DNA of 64,000 bases from NCBI GenBank assembly GCA_003112755.1, contig BFBT01000001.1, positions 3,439,693 through 3,503,692 of the forward strand. Direction: 5' to 3'. How positions within the stretch are numbered: the first letter of the stretch is position 1; every line of letters begins with the position of its first letter. This DNA is from Lawsonibacter asaccharolyticus (GTDB taxonomy: Bacteria > Bacillota > Clostridia > Oscillospirales > Oscillospiraceae). The notes beneath the pieces are model-generated. The model was given only the letters and a program-made list of their open reading frames with translations, made no database searches and was not told the DNA's origin. Below are positions 9,227 through 17,679 of this stretch, piece after piece. The position numbers and the translations under genes were made by a program.

Positions 9227-10219
9227 ATGAGACCGCTGACACCGCTTTTTCTCACCCTCGCTCTCCTGCTCTGCTCCTGCCGGACGTCCCTTCCCCCATC
9301 CTCCTCGCCCGCCTCTCAGGAGGCGGATCAGGGATCATACCGGATCGGCGTCAGTTTTCCCACCACCAGCCTGCTCTTCCGCAGCGCTATGTTTCAGCTT
9401 CTGGAGGAGTTCGATCTCTCCGAGGGATCTGTGGAGCTGATCCTGTGCGATGGGGAAAACAGCCAGGAGAAACAGAATCAGGACCTGGTAAATCTGATCG
9501 ATGATCCTGTGGACGGGATCATCCTCATCCCCTATACCATGGAGGGCCCCCTTCCCGCGATCCAGTATGCCAACGACCGCGGCATCCCGGTCCTCACCTT
9601 GGACAACCGGGTAGAGTCCTCCTCCCTCTCCCGCACCATCGGATATGTGGGGGCTGAGCACGTCACCATGGGGGAACAGGCCGCCCGGCTGCTCATCTCC
9701 GCTCTGGAGGAGCATTTTCCTGACGCCGCCCAGTGGAACGTGATCTACCTCACCGGCATTCCCAACTCCTCCGGCGCCGTAGACCGGGACAAGGGGATCA
9801 CCCAGGTGCTCTCTCAGGAGCCCCGCATCCGTCTCCTGGGCACCTATAACGGGGAGTTCTCCCGCCTCAACGCTGAGAGCATCCTGGATGACTGCCTCAA
9901 TGTTTACCCTGATCTCCATGGGGTCATCTGCCAAAATGACCTCATGGCCGAGGGCTGCTACCAGGCTCTGGTCCGCCGGGGGCTGGCCGGAGAGGTGGCT
10001 CTGGTGGGCATCGACGGCCAGCGTTCTGTGGTGGAGGAGATCGCCGCTGGCGGCATAGACGGCACTGTCATTCAATATCCCGATATGGCGCTGGAGGCCG
10101 TAGAAGAGATCTGCCGCTACCTGGACGGCGAGCCTCTGTCCTTCTCCAATTATCAGCAAACCGATATCATCACGCGGGAAAACGCCCAGTGGTATCTGGA
10201 CCAGGATCTTCCCTGGTAG
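9227..10219 (+). CDS. Sugar-binding lipoprotein (periplasmic-binding protein family 4)
   Basis: A 330-residue Peripla_BP_4/LacI-like binding protein. The lipoprotein signal is MRPLTPLFLTLALLLCSC, with lipidation at the Cys in LLCSC. The start is the ATG at 9227 behind AAAGGA; an upstream extension to 9113 lacks a site and would spoil the signal peptide. Domain landmarks are IGVSFPTTS, DGIILIPYT, GIPVLTLDN and ALVGIDGQ. No ABC permease or ATPase is next to it, so it likely senses a sugar for the YesM kinase rather than feeding a transporter. A weak promoter (TTTACC/TACAAT, 9129-9156) precedes it. Confidence 0.85.
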   Translation: MRPLTPLFLTLALLLCSCRTSLPPSSSPASQEADQGSYRIGVSFPTTSLLFRSAMFQLLEEFDLSEGSVELILCDGENSQEKQNQDLVNLIDDPVDGIILIPYTMEGPLPAIQYANDRGIPVLTLDNRVESSSLSRTIGYVGAEHVTMGEQAARLLISALEEHFPDAAQWNVIYLTGIPNSSGAVDRDKGITQVLSQEPRIRLLGTYNGEFSRLNAESILDDCLNVYPDLHGVICQNDLMAEGCYQALVRRGLAGEVALVGIDGQRSVVEEIAAGGIDGTVIQYPDMALEAVEEICRYLDGEPLSFSNYQQTDIITRENAQWYLDQDLPW

Positions 10220-10302
10220 AGCCATTTCAAGATGAAGTCCTTCCAGCGGGCCCCTGGAAGATTTCATATCACCTTCCGGACCAGATTGAAAGGAGAATTA
10301 CG

Positions 10303-11064
10303 ATGAAAAAACTGACTGCGATCCTTCTGACCGGCGCCATTGCGGCGTCCCTCTCCGCCTGTTCCACTCAAGCCGAAGAGCCAGCCTCCCTGGGCATGGA
10401 CCTGAGCCAGTACACGGTGGTCGACATCTCTCATCTTCAAGAAGCCGATATGCCGGCGGACCCCGCTCTCCAGCTCCCCCAGTCTGACTTCTTCGGCCGT
10501 ATCGGCGTAGACGGCGGACTGCACAACCTGGAGGTCCTCAGCTATTGCGTCCACACTGGCACCCACATGGATGCTCCCTATCATGTCATCGAGACTGGCG
10601 GTGGGATCGACACCGTGGACCCCCTCATTCTGATCGGCCCCGCTTGTGTAGTAAAGCTGGATGTGCCCGCCGGCTCCTACGGCATCACAGTAGACGATGT
10701 CAAAGCCTGGGAGGAGGAGAACGGAGAGATCCAGTCCGGTGAGGCTGTCCTCTTCCATACCGGCCATGACGCCCTCTGGGAGACTGATCCCGACGAGTAT
10801 ATCACCAACTACCCCTATCTTCTCCCCGAGACTGCCCAATATATGGTGGACAAGGGAGTGCGCTATATCGCCATGGAGTCTATCTCTCCCGACACCACCA
10901 CCACCGAGAGCCACCAGATCCTCCTGGGCAACGGCGTCGGCGTGGTAGAGAACGTGTGCAACTTGGGCGACATCGAGGCCGACCGCTGCTATACCATCGG
11001 CACCTTCCCCAACTCCCAGGGTGCCACCGGCGTCTGGACCCGGATCTTGGCACTCTATCCGTAA
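10303..11064 (+). CDS. Cyclase-family (kynurenine formamidase-like) lipoprotein
   Basis: A 253-residue protein of the Cyclase/arylformamidase superfamily (PF04199), which hydrolyses amides, lactones or formyl groups at a metal site. The signature VHTGTHMDAPYH is present, and GEAVLFHTGHD and a C-terminal TTTESHQ follow the family pattern. An N-terminal lipoprotein signal (MKKLTAILLTGAIAASLSAC) puts it outside the cell, which is unusual because most relatives are cytosolic. AAAGGAG precedes the ATG at 10303. It is 83 bp after the binding-protein gene in the same direction, so it may be the output gene of the three-component system. Substrate unknown. Confidence 0.85.
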   Translation: MKKLTAILLTGAIAASLSACSTQAEEPASLGMDLSQYTVVDISHLQEADMPADPALQLPQSDFFGRIGVDGGLHNLEVLSYCVHTGTHMDAPYHVIETGGGIDTVDPLILIGPACVVKLDVPAGSYGITVDDVKAWEEENGEIQSGEAVLFHTGHDALWETDPDEYITNYPYLLPETAQYMVDKGVRYIAMESISPDTTTTESHQILLGNGVGVVENVCNLGDIEADRCYTIGTFPNSQGATGVWTRILALYP

Positions 11065-11082
11065 AACTTTGCAGTACAAATG

Positions 11083-11116
11083 CTGAAGGGCCGCCCCATC
11101 TGGAGCGGCCCTTCAG
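11083..11116 (+). terminator. Terminator hairpin after the cyclase gene
   Basis: Stem CTGAAGGGCCGC with GCGGCCCTTCAG, followed by TTTG. It is very similar to the hairpin at 11341-11373. Confidence 0.6.
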
Positions 11117-11340
11117 TTTGAGGAAAAAGTCCCTGGAGGACTTTTCCCTCAGCCGGCACCCCGATCCTTTTCCGCCCCGTCCAGGGCGGAAAAGCCCTCG
11201 CCTCGCTCTGCTCGCCGCCCCCTTGCGGAGCAAGGGCGGCGGGGGTTGGGATTTCCATTCGAGGCGGACTTCCGCCCCCTCGAACTCCCCCGCCCGATCC
11301 CAAAACATCTTCTCTGAAAAAAGGCTTTCAGCAAACTGAG
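11117..11340. other. GC-rich intergenic segment with imperfect hairpins
   Basis: No credible gene. It contains an imperfect inverted repeat (CGCCGCCCCCTTG with CAAGGGCGGCG, about 11214-11241) and lies between two related terminator hairpins of convergent genes. It may be a small interspersed repeat; I cannot confirm that from one copy. Confidence 0.3.
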
Positions 11341-11373
11341 CCGAAGGGCCGCCCCAGATGGAGCGGCCCTTCG
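11341..11373 (-). terminator. Terminator of the leftward transketolase/ThDP operon
   Basis: Stem CCGAAGGGCCGC with GCGGCCCTTCGG. It lies about 45 bases past the stop of the ThDP enzyme on the minus strand. Confidence 0.55.
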
Positions 11374-11418
11374 GCTGATATAGAGGATTGAAGACAGGTA
11401 GCAAACAGGATGTCCCGA

Positions 11419-13251
11419 TCAGGCGTCGTGGGACTTGGAGTGGCTGGGGGCGACGTACTGGCCGTTCTCCTTCTTGACCAGCTTGCCCTCCTTGACCAGC
11501 TCGTTGGGACTGTAAATGTCGTTGATGTTCCAGCAGCCGGGGGTGGGCACCACGATGTTCTCCATGGGGGCCTCCACCAGGAAGGGCTTGCCGGCCTTGT
11601 TGGCCTCGATGGCCTTCTCCAGGGCAGGCTTGAACTCGTCGGCGGAGGAGATGCAGATGGAGTCCACGCCGTAGGCCTTGGCCACGTCGGCCCAGCTGGG
11701 GGTGTAGCGCTCGCCGTTGGCGTCATAGAACACGGTGCCGAACTTGGTCTTGTAGTTGGCGTTCTCCAGGCCGGCGATGGTGCCGAAGGCGGCATTGTTC
11801 ATGACCACCCAGGTGCAGGCGATGCCGTGCTCCACGGCGGCAGCCAGGCAGGAGGGGTTGATGCCGAAGCCGCCGTCGCCGGTGAGGTTCAGCACGATCT
11901 TATCGGGGGCAGCCAGCTTGCCGCCCAGGACGGCGGAGGGACCGAAGCCCATGGTGGCCAGGCCGGAGGAGTGGTGGATGGTGCCAGGCAGGGTGATATC
12001 GAACTCCTGGGCCACGCCGTTCTTGTTCCAGCCCACATCGGTGAAGATGATGGCGTCCTCGGGGATGACCTCCTTCACGTCCTTCAGGATGCGCTGGGGA
12101 GTCATGGGGAAGCGGCCGTCGCTGGAGATCGCCGCGTTGCTCTCCTTGAAGGCAGCCTTGGCCTTGGCGATCTGGGCCCGCAGCTCGGGGTTGCTCTTGC
12201 CCTTGGGGCAGATCTTCTTCACTTCCTCCAGGATCTGGGCCAGGCCGATCTTCAGGTCGCCGATAGCGCCGATCTCCACAGGGTAGTTGCGGCCGATCTC
12301 GTTGGGGTCGATGTCGATCTGCAGGAAGGTGGTCTTATCGGGATCGAAGGTGACGCCCTGATACCAGCTGGAGCTGTCGGCCTCGCCGAAGCGGGTGCCC
12401 AGGCCCAGGATCACGTCGGCATTGGTGGTCAGGGAGTGGGTGAACTCCAGGCCCCAGAAGCCGGTCTGGCCGATCATCAGGGGGTGCTGGTCGGACAGGC
12501 AGCCCTGGCCGGCCAGAGTGCGGGACACAGGGAGATCCAGGAACTCGGCCAGAGCGGCCAGCTCCTCGGAGGCCTGAGCCAGCAGGATGCCGCCGCCGGC
12601 GTGGAGGACGGGGTTCTTGGCCTCCACCAGCTTCTTGGCGATGGCCTTGGCGGCAGCGGGGTCCAGGGCGGGCTTCAGGGTCTCGTGGCTGTCCTTGTAG
12701 GTGCGGGCCCACAGCTCCTCGTCCATCTCACGGGAGAACATGTCCATGGGCACGTCCACCAGGACGGGGCCGGGACGGCCGGCCTCAGCCAGACGGAACG
12801 CCTTGTCCAGGATGTAGGGCAGGGCCTCCACATCGTCCACGCGCCAGCTGCGCTTGCACACGGGCTTGAGCATGCTGTACTGGTCGCCGTCCTCATGCAT
12901 CTGGACCTCCTGATGGGGGTGACGGCCGAAGTAATAGCTGGGCACATCGCCCACGATGACCACCATGGGGATGGAGTCCAGGGAGGCGTTGGCCACGCCG
13001 GTGATGACGTTGGTCAGGCCGGGGCCCAGGTGGCACATGACCACGGAGGCCTTGTGGGTGATGCGGGCGTAGCCGTCAGCCGCGGTGGAGGCAATGGCCT
13101 CATGCCGGGTGCCGATGTACTCGATCTTCTTGCTGCGGGAAAGGGCGTCCAGCATGCCGATGACGGTGTGGCCGCACAGTCCGAACAGCTTGGTGACGCC
13201 CCGGCGCTCCAGGTAGTCCACCAACAGGTCAGATACCAGTTTCTTGCTCAT
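11419..13251 (-). CDS. Thiamine-diphosphate-dependent enzyme (acetolactate synthase-like)
   Basis: A 610-residue protein with the three-domain AHAS/glyoxylate-carboligase/IolD layout: an N-terminal PYR domain with catalytic Glu in GTRHEAIAS (about residue 51), a central domain, and a C-terminal ThDP domain with GDGGFGINPS to VVMNNA. Such enzymes cleave or condense 2-oxo acids. It is not obviously IlvB; no small subunit is nearby. It is the last gene of a four-gene operon with two transketolase halves and a racemase-like protein, so it probably acts in one catabolic route with 2-oxo-acid or hydroxyaldehyde intermediates. AATCGGAGGAATCGAAC-like spacing gives a fair ribosome site. Confidence 0.85.
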   Translation of the reverse strand: MSKKLVSDLLVDYLERRGVTKLFGLCGHTVIGMLDALSRSKKIEYIGTRHEAIASTAADGYARITHKASVVMCHLGPGLTNVITGVANASLDSIPMVVIVGDVPSYYFGRHPHQEVQMHEDGDQYSMLKPVCKRSWRVDDVEALPYILDKAFRLAEAGRPGPVLVDVPMDMFSREMDEELWARTYKDSHETLKPALDPAAAKAIAKKLVEAKNPVLHAGGGILLAQASEELAALAEFLDLPVSRTLAGQGCLSDQHPLMIGQTGFWGLEFTHSLTTNADVILGLGTRFGEADSSSWYQGVTFDPDKTTFLQIDIDPNEIGRNYPVEIGAIGDLKIGLAQILEEVKKICPKGKSNPELRAQIAKAKAAFKESNAAISSDGRFPMTPQRILKDVKEVIPEDAIIFTDVGWNKNGVAQEFDITLPGTIHHSSGLATMGFGPSAVLGGKLAAPDKIVLNLTGDGGFGINPSCLAAAVEHGIACTWVVMNNAAFGTIAGLENANYKTKFGTVFYDANGERYTPSWADVAKAYGVDSICISSADEFKPALEKAIEANKAGKPFLVEAPMENIVVPTPGCWNINDIYSPNELVKEGKLVKKENGQYVAPSHSKSHDA

Positions 13252-13305
13252 AGTTCGATTCCTCCGTTTTTTGATTGTCTCGGTCTTCCGAATTTCAGGG
13301 GGGAT

Positions 13306-13986
13306 TTACTGCTTCTGCGCCGCGATCTCGTTGAGCTTGTCGGCGATGGCACCGTAGCCGGAGAAGAAGCTGCACAGCAGGGGGGTCTTCACGTCCTTCA
13401 GGTCGGGCAACAGGGCGCGCATGGACACCTGGGCCATCACGATGGCGTCATAGCCCATTTTGTCCAGCTCCCGGATGCTCTCCATCAGGATGCGGTTGTG
13501 CTCCTCGGGGTGGCCGGCCTGGAGAGCATCCCAGGCAGGGTTCTGGAGGTACTGGGTGCACTCCATCTTCTTGCCCTGCTCCGCGCCCACCTTCTCGATC
13601 AGCCGCTGGCTGGGGCCCAGGGTGGTCTCCAGGGTGGCGATCAGGGCGATCTTGGTGCCCAGCCGAACGGCCTCCTGGGCCATGGGCAGGTCGATCTTCA
13701 TCACGGGGACGTTGACCTCTTTGGCGTAGATGTCCGCCACCTCGCCCACAGTGGAGCAGGAGTTGACGATCAGGTCCGCACCGGAGATCTCCGCCGCCTT
13801 GGCGTACAGGGTCATCCGGTCGATGACCGCCTGGCTGGGGCCGCCATTGGCCCGGACATCAGTGAGCAGGGTGCTGTCGGTGATGAATTCCACCCGCACG
13901 CCGGGGACCTTCTCCTTCAGGAAGGCGACGGTGTCCTCCCGCTTGGCGAAGCTGGTCTGAAGAATACACACATGAGGTGCTGCCAT
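13306..13986 (-). CDS. Asp/Glu racemase superfamily protein with one catalytic Cys
   Basis: About 226 residues of the aspartate/glutamate/hydantoin racemase fold. The first catalytic Cys is in NSCSTVGE (about residue 80). The second, usually in a GCTH-type loop, aligns with VMAQVSM and is Gln. That pattern fits mono-Cys relatives such as decarboxylases or isomerases better than a true two-base racemase. I prefer the ATG at 13986: AGAAAGG touches an earlier in-frame ATG at 13998, leaving no spacing. It lies between the transketolase C half and the ThDP enzyme in one operon. Function is inferred from fold only. Confidence 0.75.
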   Translation of the reverse strand: MAAPHVCILQTSFAKREDTVAFLKEKVPGVRVEFITDSTLLTDVRANGGPSQAVIDRMTLYAKAAEISGADLIVNSCSTVGEVADIYAKEVNVPVMKIDLPMAQEAVRLGTKIALIATLETTLGPSQRLIEKVGAEQGKKMECTQYLQNPAWDALQAGHPEEHNRILMESIRELDKMGYDAIVMAQVSMRALLPDLKDVKTPLLCSFFSGYGAIADKLNEIAAQKQ

Positions 13987-14061
13987 AGTTGGGTTCATCC
14001 TTTCTCACATTTTTCTGCACTTCGGGCAGGGACAGCGCCCTGTCCGAAGTGCCTGTCTCTT

Positions 14062-15006
14062 TTAACCCTTCCGGGCCACCAGAGCCTTGGCCTTGGCCAC
14101 GATGGAGTCCACGTCCATGCCGTGGTCCTTGTAGATCAGCTCCGGGTCGCCGGACTCACCAAAGCGGTCCTGGATGCCCACGATCTCCATGGGTACGGGG
14201 CAGTTGCCCACCACCACCTCAGCCACGGCGGAGCCCAGTCCGCCGAAGATGGAGTGGTCCTCGATGGTCATGATGGCCCCGGTCTCGCCGGCCGCCTTCA
14301 GCACGGCCTCCTTGTCCAGAGGCTTGATGGTGGCCATGTCCAGCACCCGGACGCCGATCCCCTGCTCCTTCAGGATGGCGGCCGCGTCCAGCGCCTTCTT
14401 CAGCAGGATGCCGGAGACGATCATAGTCATGTCGCTGCCGTTGTCCACCACGGTGTTGGCCTTGCCCCACTCGAACTTGTAGGTGGCGGGGTCATACAGG
14501 TCGGCAACCGGGTTGCGGTGCAGACGGACGTACAGGGGGCCGGTGAAATCCACCGCCGCATGGGCCAGGGCCCGGGCCGCCACGGCGTCGGCGGGCTGCA
14601 CCACGGTCATATTGGGGAAGGAGCGCATGATGGACACGTCTTCAATGGCGGCGTGGGTGGCGCCGTCGCCGCCCACCTGGAGGCCGGCGTGGGTGCCGAT
14701 GACGGTGACGTTCAGGTTGGGGTAGCAGACGAAGGTACGCACCTGCTCGCAGGCCCGCATGGAGGCGAACACCGCGAAGGTGGCCAGGAACACCTTGTTG
14801 CCACAGGCGGCCATGCCGGCGGAGGCGGCCACCAGGTTCTGCTCGGCAATGCCGAAGGAGAACTCCCGCTCGGGGAAATACTTGCCGAACTTCTCCAGAC
14901 CGCAGGTCTTGGTGTCGGCGTTACAAACCACAAAATTCTCGTTGGTCTTGGCGATCTCAATGATCTCCTGTCCAAAGGCCATACGGGTGGCAAGAGTCTT
15001 TGCCAT
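14062..15006 (-). CDS. Transketolase, C-terminal subunit
   Basis: A 314-residue split-transketolase C half with pyrimidine-binding and C-terminal domains. It shows FGIAEQNLVAASAG, whose Glu activates ThDP, then THAGLQVGGDGATH and a terminal swivel domain. Its ATG overlaps the stop of the N half by one base (TAATG), so the two are translationally coupled. Split transketolases are common in Firmicutes and often belong to peripheral sugar pathways rather than the core pentose phosphate pathway, which agrees with this operon context. Confidence 0.92.
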   Translation of the reverse strand: MAKTLATRMAFGQEIIEIAKTNENFVVCNADTKTCGLEKFGKYFPEREFSFGIAEQNLVAASAGMAACGNKVFLATFAVFASMRACEQVRTFVCYPNLNVTVIGTHAGLQVGGDGATHAAIEDVSIMRSFPNMTVVQPADAVAARALAHAAVDFTGPLYVRLHRNPVADLYDPATYKFEWGKANTVVDNGSDMTMIVSGILLKKALDAAAILKEQGIGVRVLDMATIKPLDKEAVLKAAGETGAIMTIEDHSIFGGLGSAVAEVVVGNCPVPMEIVGIQDRFGESGDPELIYKDHGMDVDSIVAKAKALVARKG

Positions 15007-15854
15007 TACACAACGCCCCCTTCCTTGATTTCCGCAATTGCTTTGACCATCTGCTCGTCGTCAGGCGCGGAGCCGTGCCAGACGGAGTCGTCCTCCATGA
15101 AGGAGACGCCCTTGCCCTTGACAGTGCGCATCAGGATGGCAGTGGGGTGGCGCATGGTCTTGGCGGTGTGCAGGGCGGTGAGCACGTCCTTCATATTGTG
15201 GCCGTTGACCTCTACCACCTTCCAGCCGAAAGCGCGCCACTTGTCAGCCAGGGGCTCCACCGTCATGATGTCATTGACCCAGCCGTTGATCTGGACGCCG
15301 TTGCAGTCCACGATGGCCACCAGGTTCTTCAGGTCGTGGTGGCTGGCTGCCATGGCGGCCTCCCAGACCATGCCCTCCTGGATCTCACCGTCACCCAGCA
15401 TGACGTAGGTCATGTAGTCCTGGTGATGCAGCTTGCCGGACAGGGCCATGCCCACGCCCACGGACAGGCCGTTGCCCAGGGAGCCGGCGGTCATGTCCAC
15501 GCCGGGGGTCTTGTTCATGTCCGGATGGCCCTGGAGGATGGAGTGGTACTGACGCAGGGTGTTCAGCTCCTTGGGGTCAAAGTAGCCCCGGCGGGCCAGT
15601 GCCGCATAGAGCACCGGGCAGGAGTGGCCTTTGGAGAGGATGAAGCGGTCCCGGTCAGCCCAGCGGGGGTTCTGGGGATCGATATTCAGCACGTGGAAGT
15701 ACAGGGCGGTCACCATCTCCACCGCGGAGAGAGAGCCGCCGGGGTGTCCAGCCTTGGCGGCGTGGATCATGGAGATGATGTCCTGTCGGATCTGGACGGC
15801 CTGCTCTTCCAGCCGTTCCACATCCCGTTGGGTGAAGTAGTTGTGGTTCACCAT
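15006..15854 (-). CDS. Transketolase, N-terminal subunit
   Basis: A 282-residue ThDP-binding half: HAAKAGHPGGSLSAVE, LSKGHSCPVLYAAL, and the ThDP motif GDGEIQEG to VDCNGVQ. It is the first gene of the leftward operon, 1-base overlapped with the C half. A minus-strand AGAAAGGATTGAACG precedes the ATG. The 368-bp spacer to the divergent LysR gene holds a T-N11-A palindrome and a minus-strand TTGTCA with a GATATC/TATCAT -10, so LysR control is likely. Confidence 0.92.
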   Translation of the reverse strand: MVNHNYFTQRDVERLEEQAVQIRQDIISMIHAAKAGHPGGSLSAVEMVTALYFHVLNIDPQNPRWADRDRFILSKGHSCPVLYAALARRGYFDPKELNTLRQYHSILQGHPDMNKTPGVDMTAGSLGNGLSVGVGMALSGKLHHQDYMTYVMLGDGEIQEGMVWEAAMAASHHDLKNLVAIVDCNGVQINGWVNDIMTVEPLADKWRAFGWKVVEVNGHNMKDVLTALHTAKTMRHPTAILMRTVKGKGVSFMEDDSVWHGSAPDDEQMVKAIAEIKEGGVV

Positions 15855-15984
15855 CGTTCAATCCTTTCTACATCAGTTTTTGTTCTCCCTGGCTCCCAGC
15901 CTTTTGCCGGGGGCCTGTTTCCTTCTTCGCCCATAGACTACCTCCGCCGGCGAAAAAAGTCCAATTCTTGTTTGTGACAGCTGG

Positions 15985-16001
15985 TATCATTAAAAATGAT
16001 A
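15985..16001. promoter_or_regulatory. Palindromic LysR-box candidate in the divergent spacer
   Basis: TATCATTAAAAATGATA is a perfect 6+5+6 palindrome containing T-N11-A. It overlaps a minus-strand -10 (TATCAT) placed 19 bases after TTGTCA (17 bases if GATATC is the -10). A plus-strand TTGACA lies at about 16103. The rest of the 15855-16222 spacer shows no gene. Confidence 0.55.
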
Positions 16002-16222
16002 TCGCATCCCCAAACTTTCTTGACAAGTCCGGGAAAATAGCGGATACTGAGCTTTGGCAGCCCTTCTCCACTCTGGAACGAGCCCCCGCTTTTCCTTTTG
16101 ATTTGACATTTTGCACAAAACAGATGCTCTCTATTTTGTTGGTCTGAAAAAACGCTTTTGCCGCCCGCTCCGCCCGCCGCGGGGACTAGCGGCCATCCCA
16201 TTGATCGGAGGCATGAAACCAT

Positions 16223-17104
16223 ATGGAACTTTACACGCTTCGCTATGTGCTGGCCGTGGCCGATTCGGGGAATTTTTCCCTGGCGGCCCAGGCCTGCCAC
16301 GTGGGACAGCCCGCCCTGTCCCAGCAGATCGCCAAGCTGGAGAAGGAACTGGGGGTGGCCCTCTTCGCCCGCAATCCCAGGGGTGCCACCCTGACGGAGG
16401 CGGGCAAGGATTTTGTTCTCCGAGCCAGGGAGATCCTTCAGCGCGCCCAGGCCCTCCAGGCGGAGATGTCCTTCTATGCCGGGCTGCGCAAGGGCTCCCT
16501 CAACCTGGGCATCATCACCAGCCTCCAGTGCATCAACTTCGGCGGCATGCTCTCCGCCTTCTGCGGCAGTTACCCCGACATCTCGGTGAACATCGTTCAG
16601 GAGGGGACCCACCGGCTGCTGGAGCTGCTGCTGGACCGGAAGGTGGACTTGGCCTTTCTCAACCGCCCCCTGTCCCAGCTGGCCTCCAGCCTGGAGTTCG
16701 TCAAGCTGGGGGAGGACCATTACTCCTTGGCGGTCCCCCGTGTCCACCCCCTGGCCGGTCGTGAGGAGGTCAGCCTGCGGGAGCTGCGGGGGGAGCACTT
16801 CATCTTCCACCAGACCGGCCAGGTGGCCGCGGAGCTGTGCCTCACCGCCTGCCGCCGGGCGGGCTTTGAGCCGGACATCGTCTGCCGCTCCAGCAGTCCC
16901 ACCACCAGCCTCTACATGGTCCAGGGCGGGCTTGGGGTTGCCTTTCTGCCCTCGGAGGACTTCCGCTCCCATACCCTCTCCGGCGTCCGGGAGATCAAAC
17001 TGGAGGAGCGGATCGTCAAGGAGGTGGGGGTGGCCTGGCGCCGGGACGCGGCCTCCCCCCTGGTGGACGCCGCAGTCCAGTTCGCCCGGGAGTGGGTCAA
17101 ATGA
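16223..17104 (+). CDS. LysR-family transcriptional regulator
   Basis: A 293-residue LysR protein of the CynR/CysB-like group. The HTH is in residues 1-60 (DSGNFSLAAQACHVGQPALS), with an effector domain after about residue 88. It is divergent from the transketolase/racemase/ThDP operon and is the probable local regulator through the palindrome at 15985-16001. No strong ribosome site is visible: GATCGGAGGC lies 10 bases before the ATG and is the best candidate. Confidence 0.9.
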   Translation: MELYTLRYVLAVADSGNFSLAAQACHVGQPALSQQIAKLEKELGVALFARNPRGATLTEAGKDFVLRAREILQRAQALQAEMSFYAGLRKGSLNLGIITSLQCINFGGMLSAFCGSYPDISVNIVQEGTHRLLELLLDRKVDLAFLNRPLSQLASSLEFVKLGEDHYSLAVPRVHPLAGREEVSLRELRGEHFIFHQTGQVAAELCLTACRRAGFEPDIVCRSSSPTTSLYMVQGGLGVAFLPSEDFRSHTLSGVREIKLEERIVKEVGVAWRRDAASPLVDAAVQFAREWVK

Positions 17105-17181
17105 CCGCCCCCTTCTTTTCCTCTTTTCCCCCTGTCCCTCTTGTTGTATAATAGAGCCATTCCACTGAGGAGGTCTTTTCT

Positions 17182-17643
17182 ATGATCACATTGGCACAGC
17201 GCATCGAAGCCCTGCGCACCGAACGGGGTCTCAGCCGTCCCGCCCTCTCCCAGGCCCTGGGCTTTCCCAAAAATGCGGCGGAAAAGTTCGAGACCGGCCG
17301 CCAGACCCCCACCCGGGAGCAGCAGGAGAAGATGGCCGCCTTTTTCGGGGTCTCCCTCTTCTATCTCCGGGGGGAGAGCAACGACCGCACCCGTCAGGAG
17401 ACCTGGATGGACGGCGGCTTCCAGGATGAGGAGGAGCCCGCTCCCCCGCCCCGCCGCGCCGCCCGGCCCGTCCCCCAGAGCGGCCCCGCCGGCCAGGACC
17501 AGGGCACGGTGTTCGACGCCTTCCTCCACAGCAAGGCGTTTCAGGATATGATCCGCGCCGCGGTACAGGAGGCCCTGCGCTCCCCTGAGGGGCAGGATAT
17601 CCTCACCCAGGCCGTCCGCAAGGAGCTGGCCCGGCAGCGGTGA
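17182..17643 (+). CDS. XRE-family HTH protein with acidic/proline linker
   Basis: A 153-residue protein. An HTH_3 domain fills residues 1-65 (QRIEALRTERGLSRPALSQA). A Pro/Arg-rich linker follows at about 88-112, then a helical tail. AGGAGG lies 10 bases before the ATG, and TATAAT at 17147-17152 is a likely -10. The gene is followed 36 bp later by the DUF4317 gene, and the pair may be an operon. Target unknown. Confidence 0.82.
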   Translation: MITLAQRIEALRTERGLSRPALSQALGFPKNAAEKFETGRQTPTREQQEKMAAFFGVSLFYLRGESNDRTRQETWMDGGFQDEEEPAPPPRRAARPVPQSGPAGQDQGTVFDAFLHSKAFQDMIRAAVQEALRSPEGQDILTQAVRKELARQR

Positions 17644-17679
17644 GCGCCGGCCTGAAATCTGTACAGAAGAGGAGTCTCT

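Noticed and set aside
11410..15408. A 1332-residue plus-strand open frame
   Set aside because: It is antisense to four well-supported minus-strand genes. High GC removes stops on the other strand; its composition is low-complexity Gly/Val/His/Asp and matches no family.
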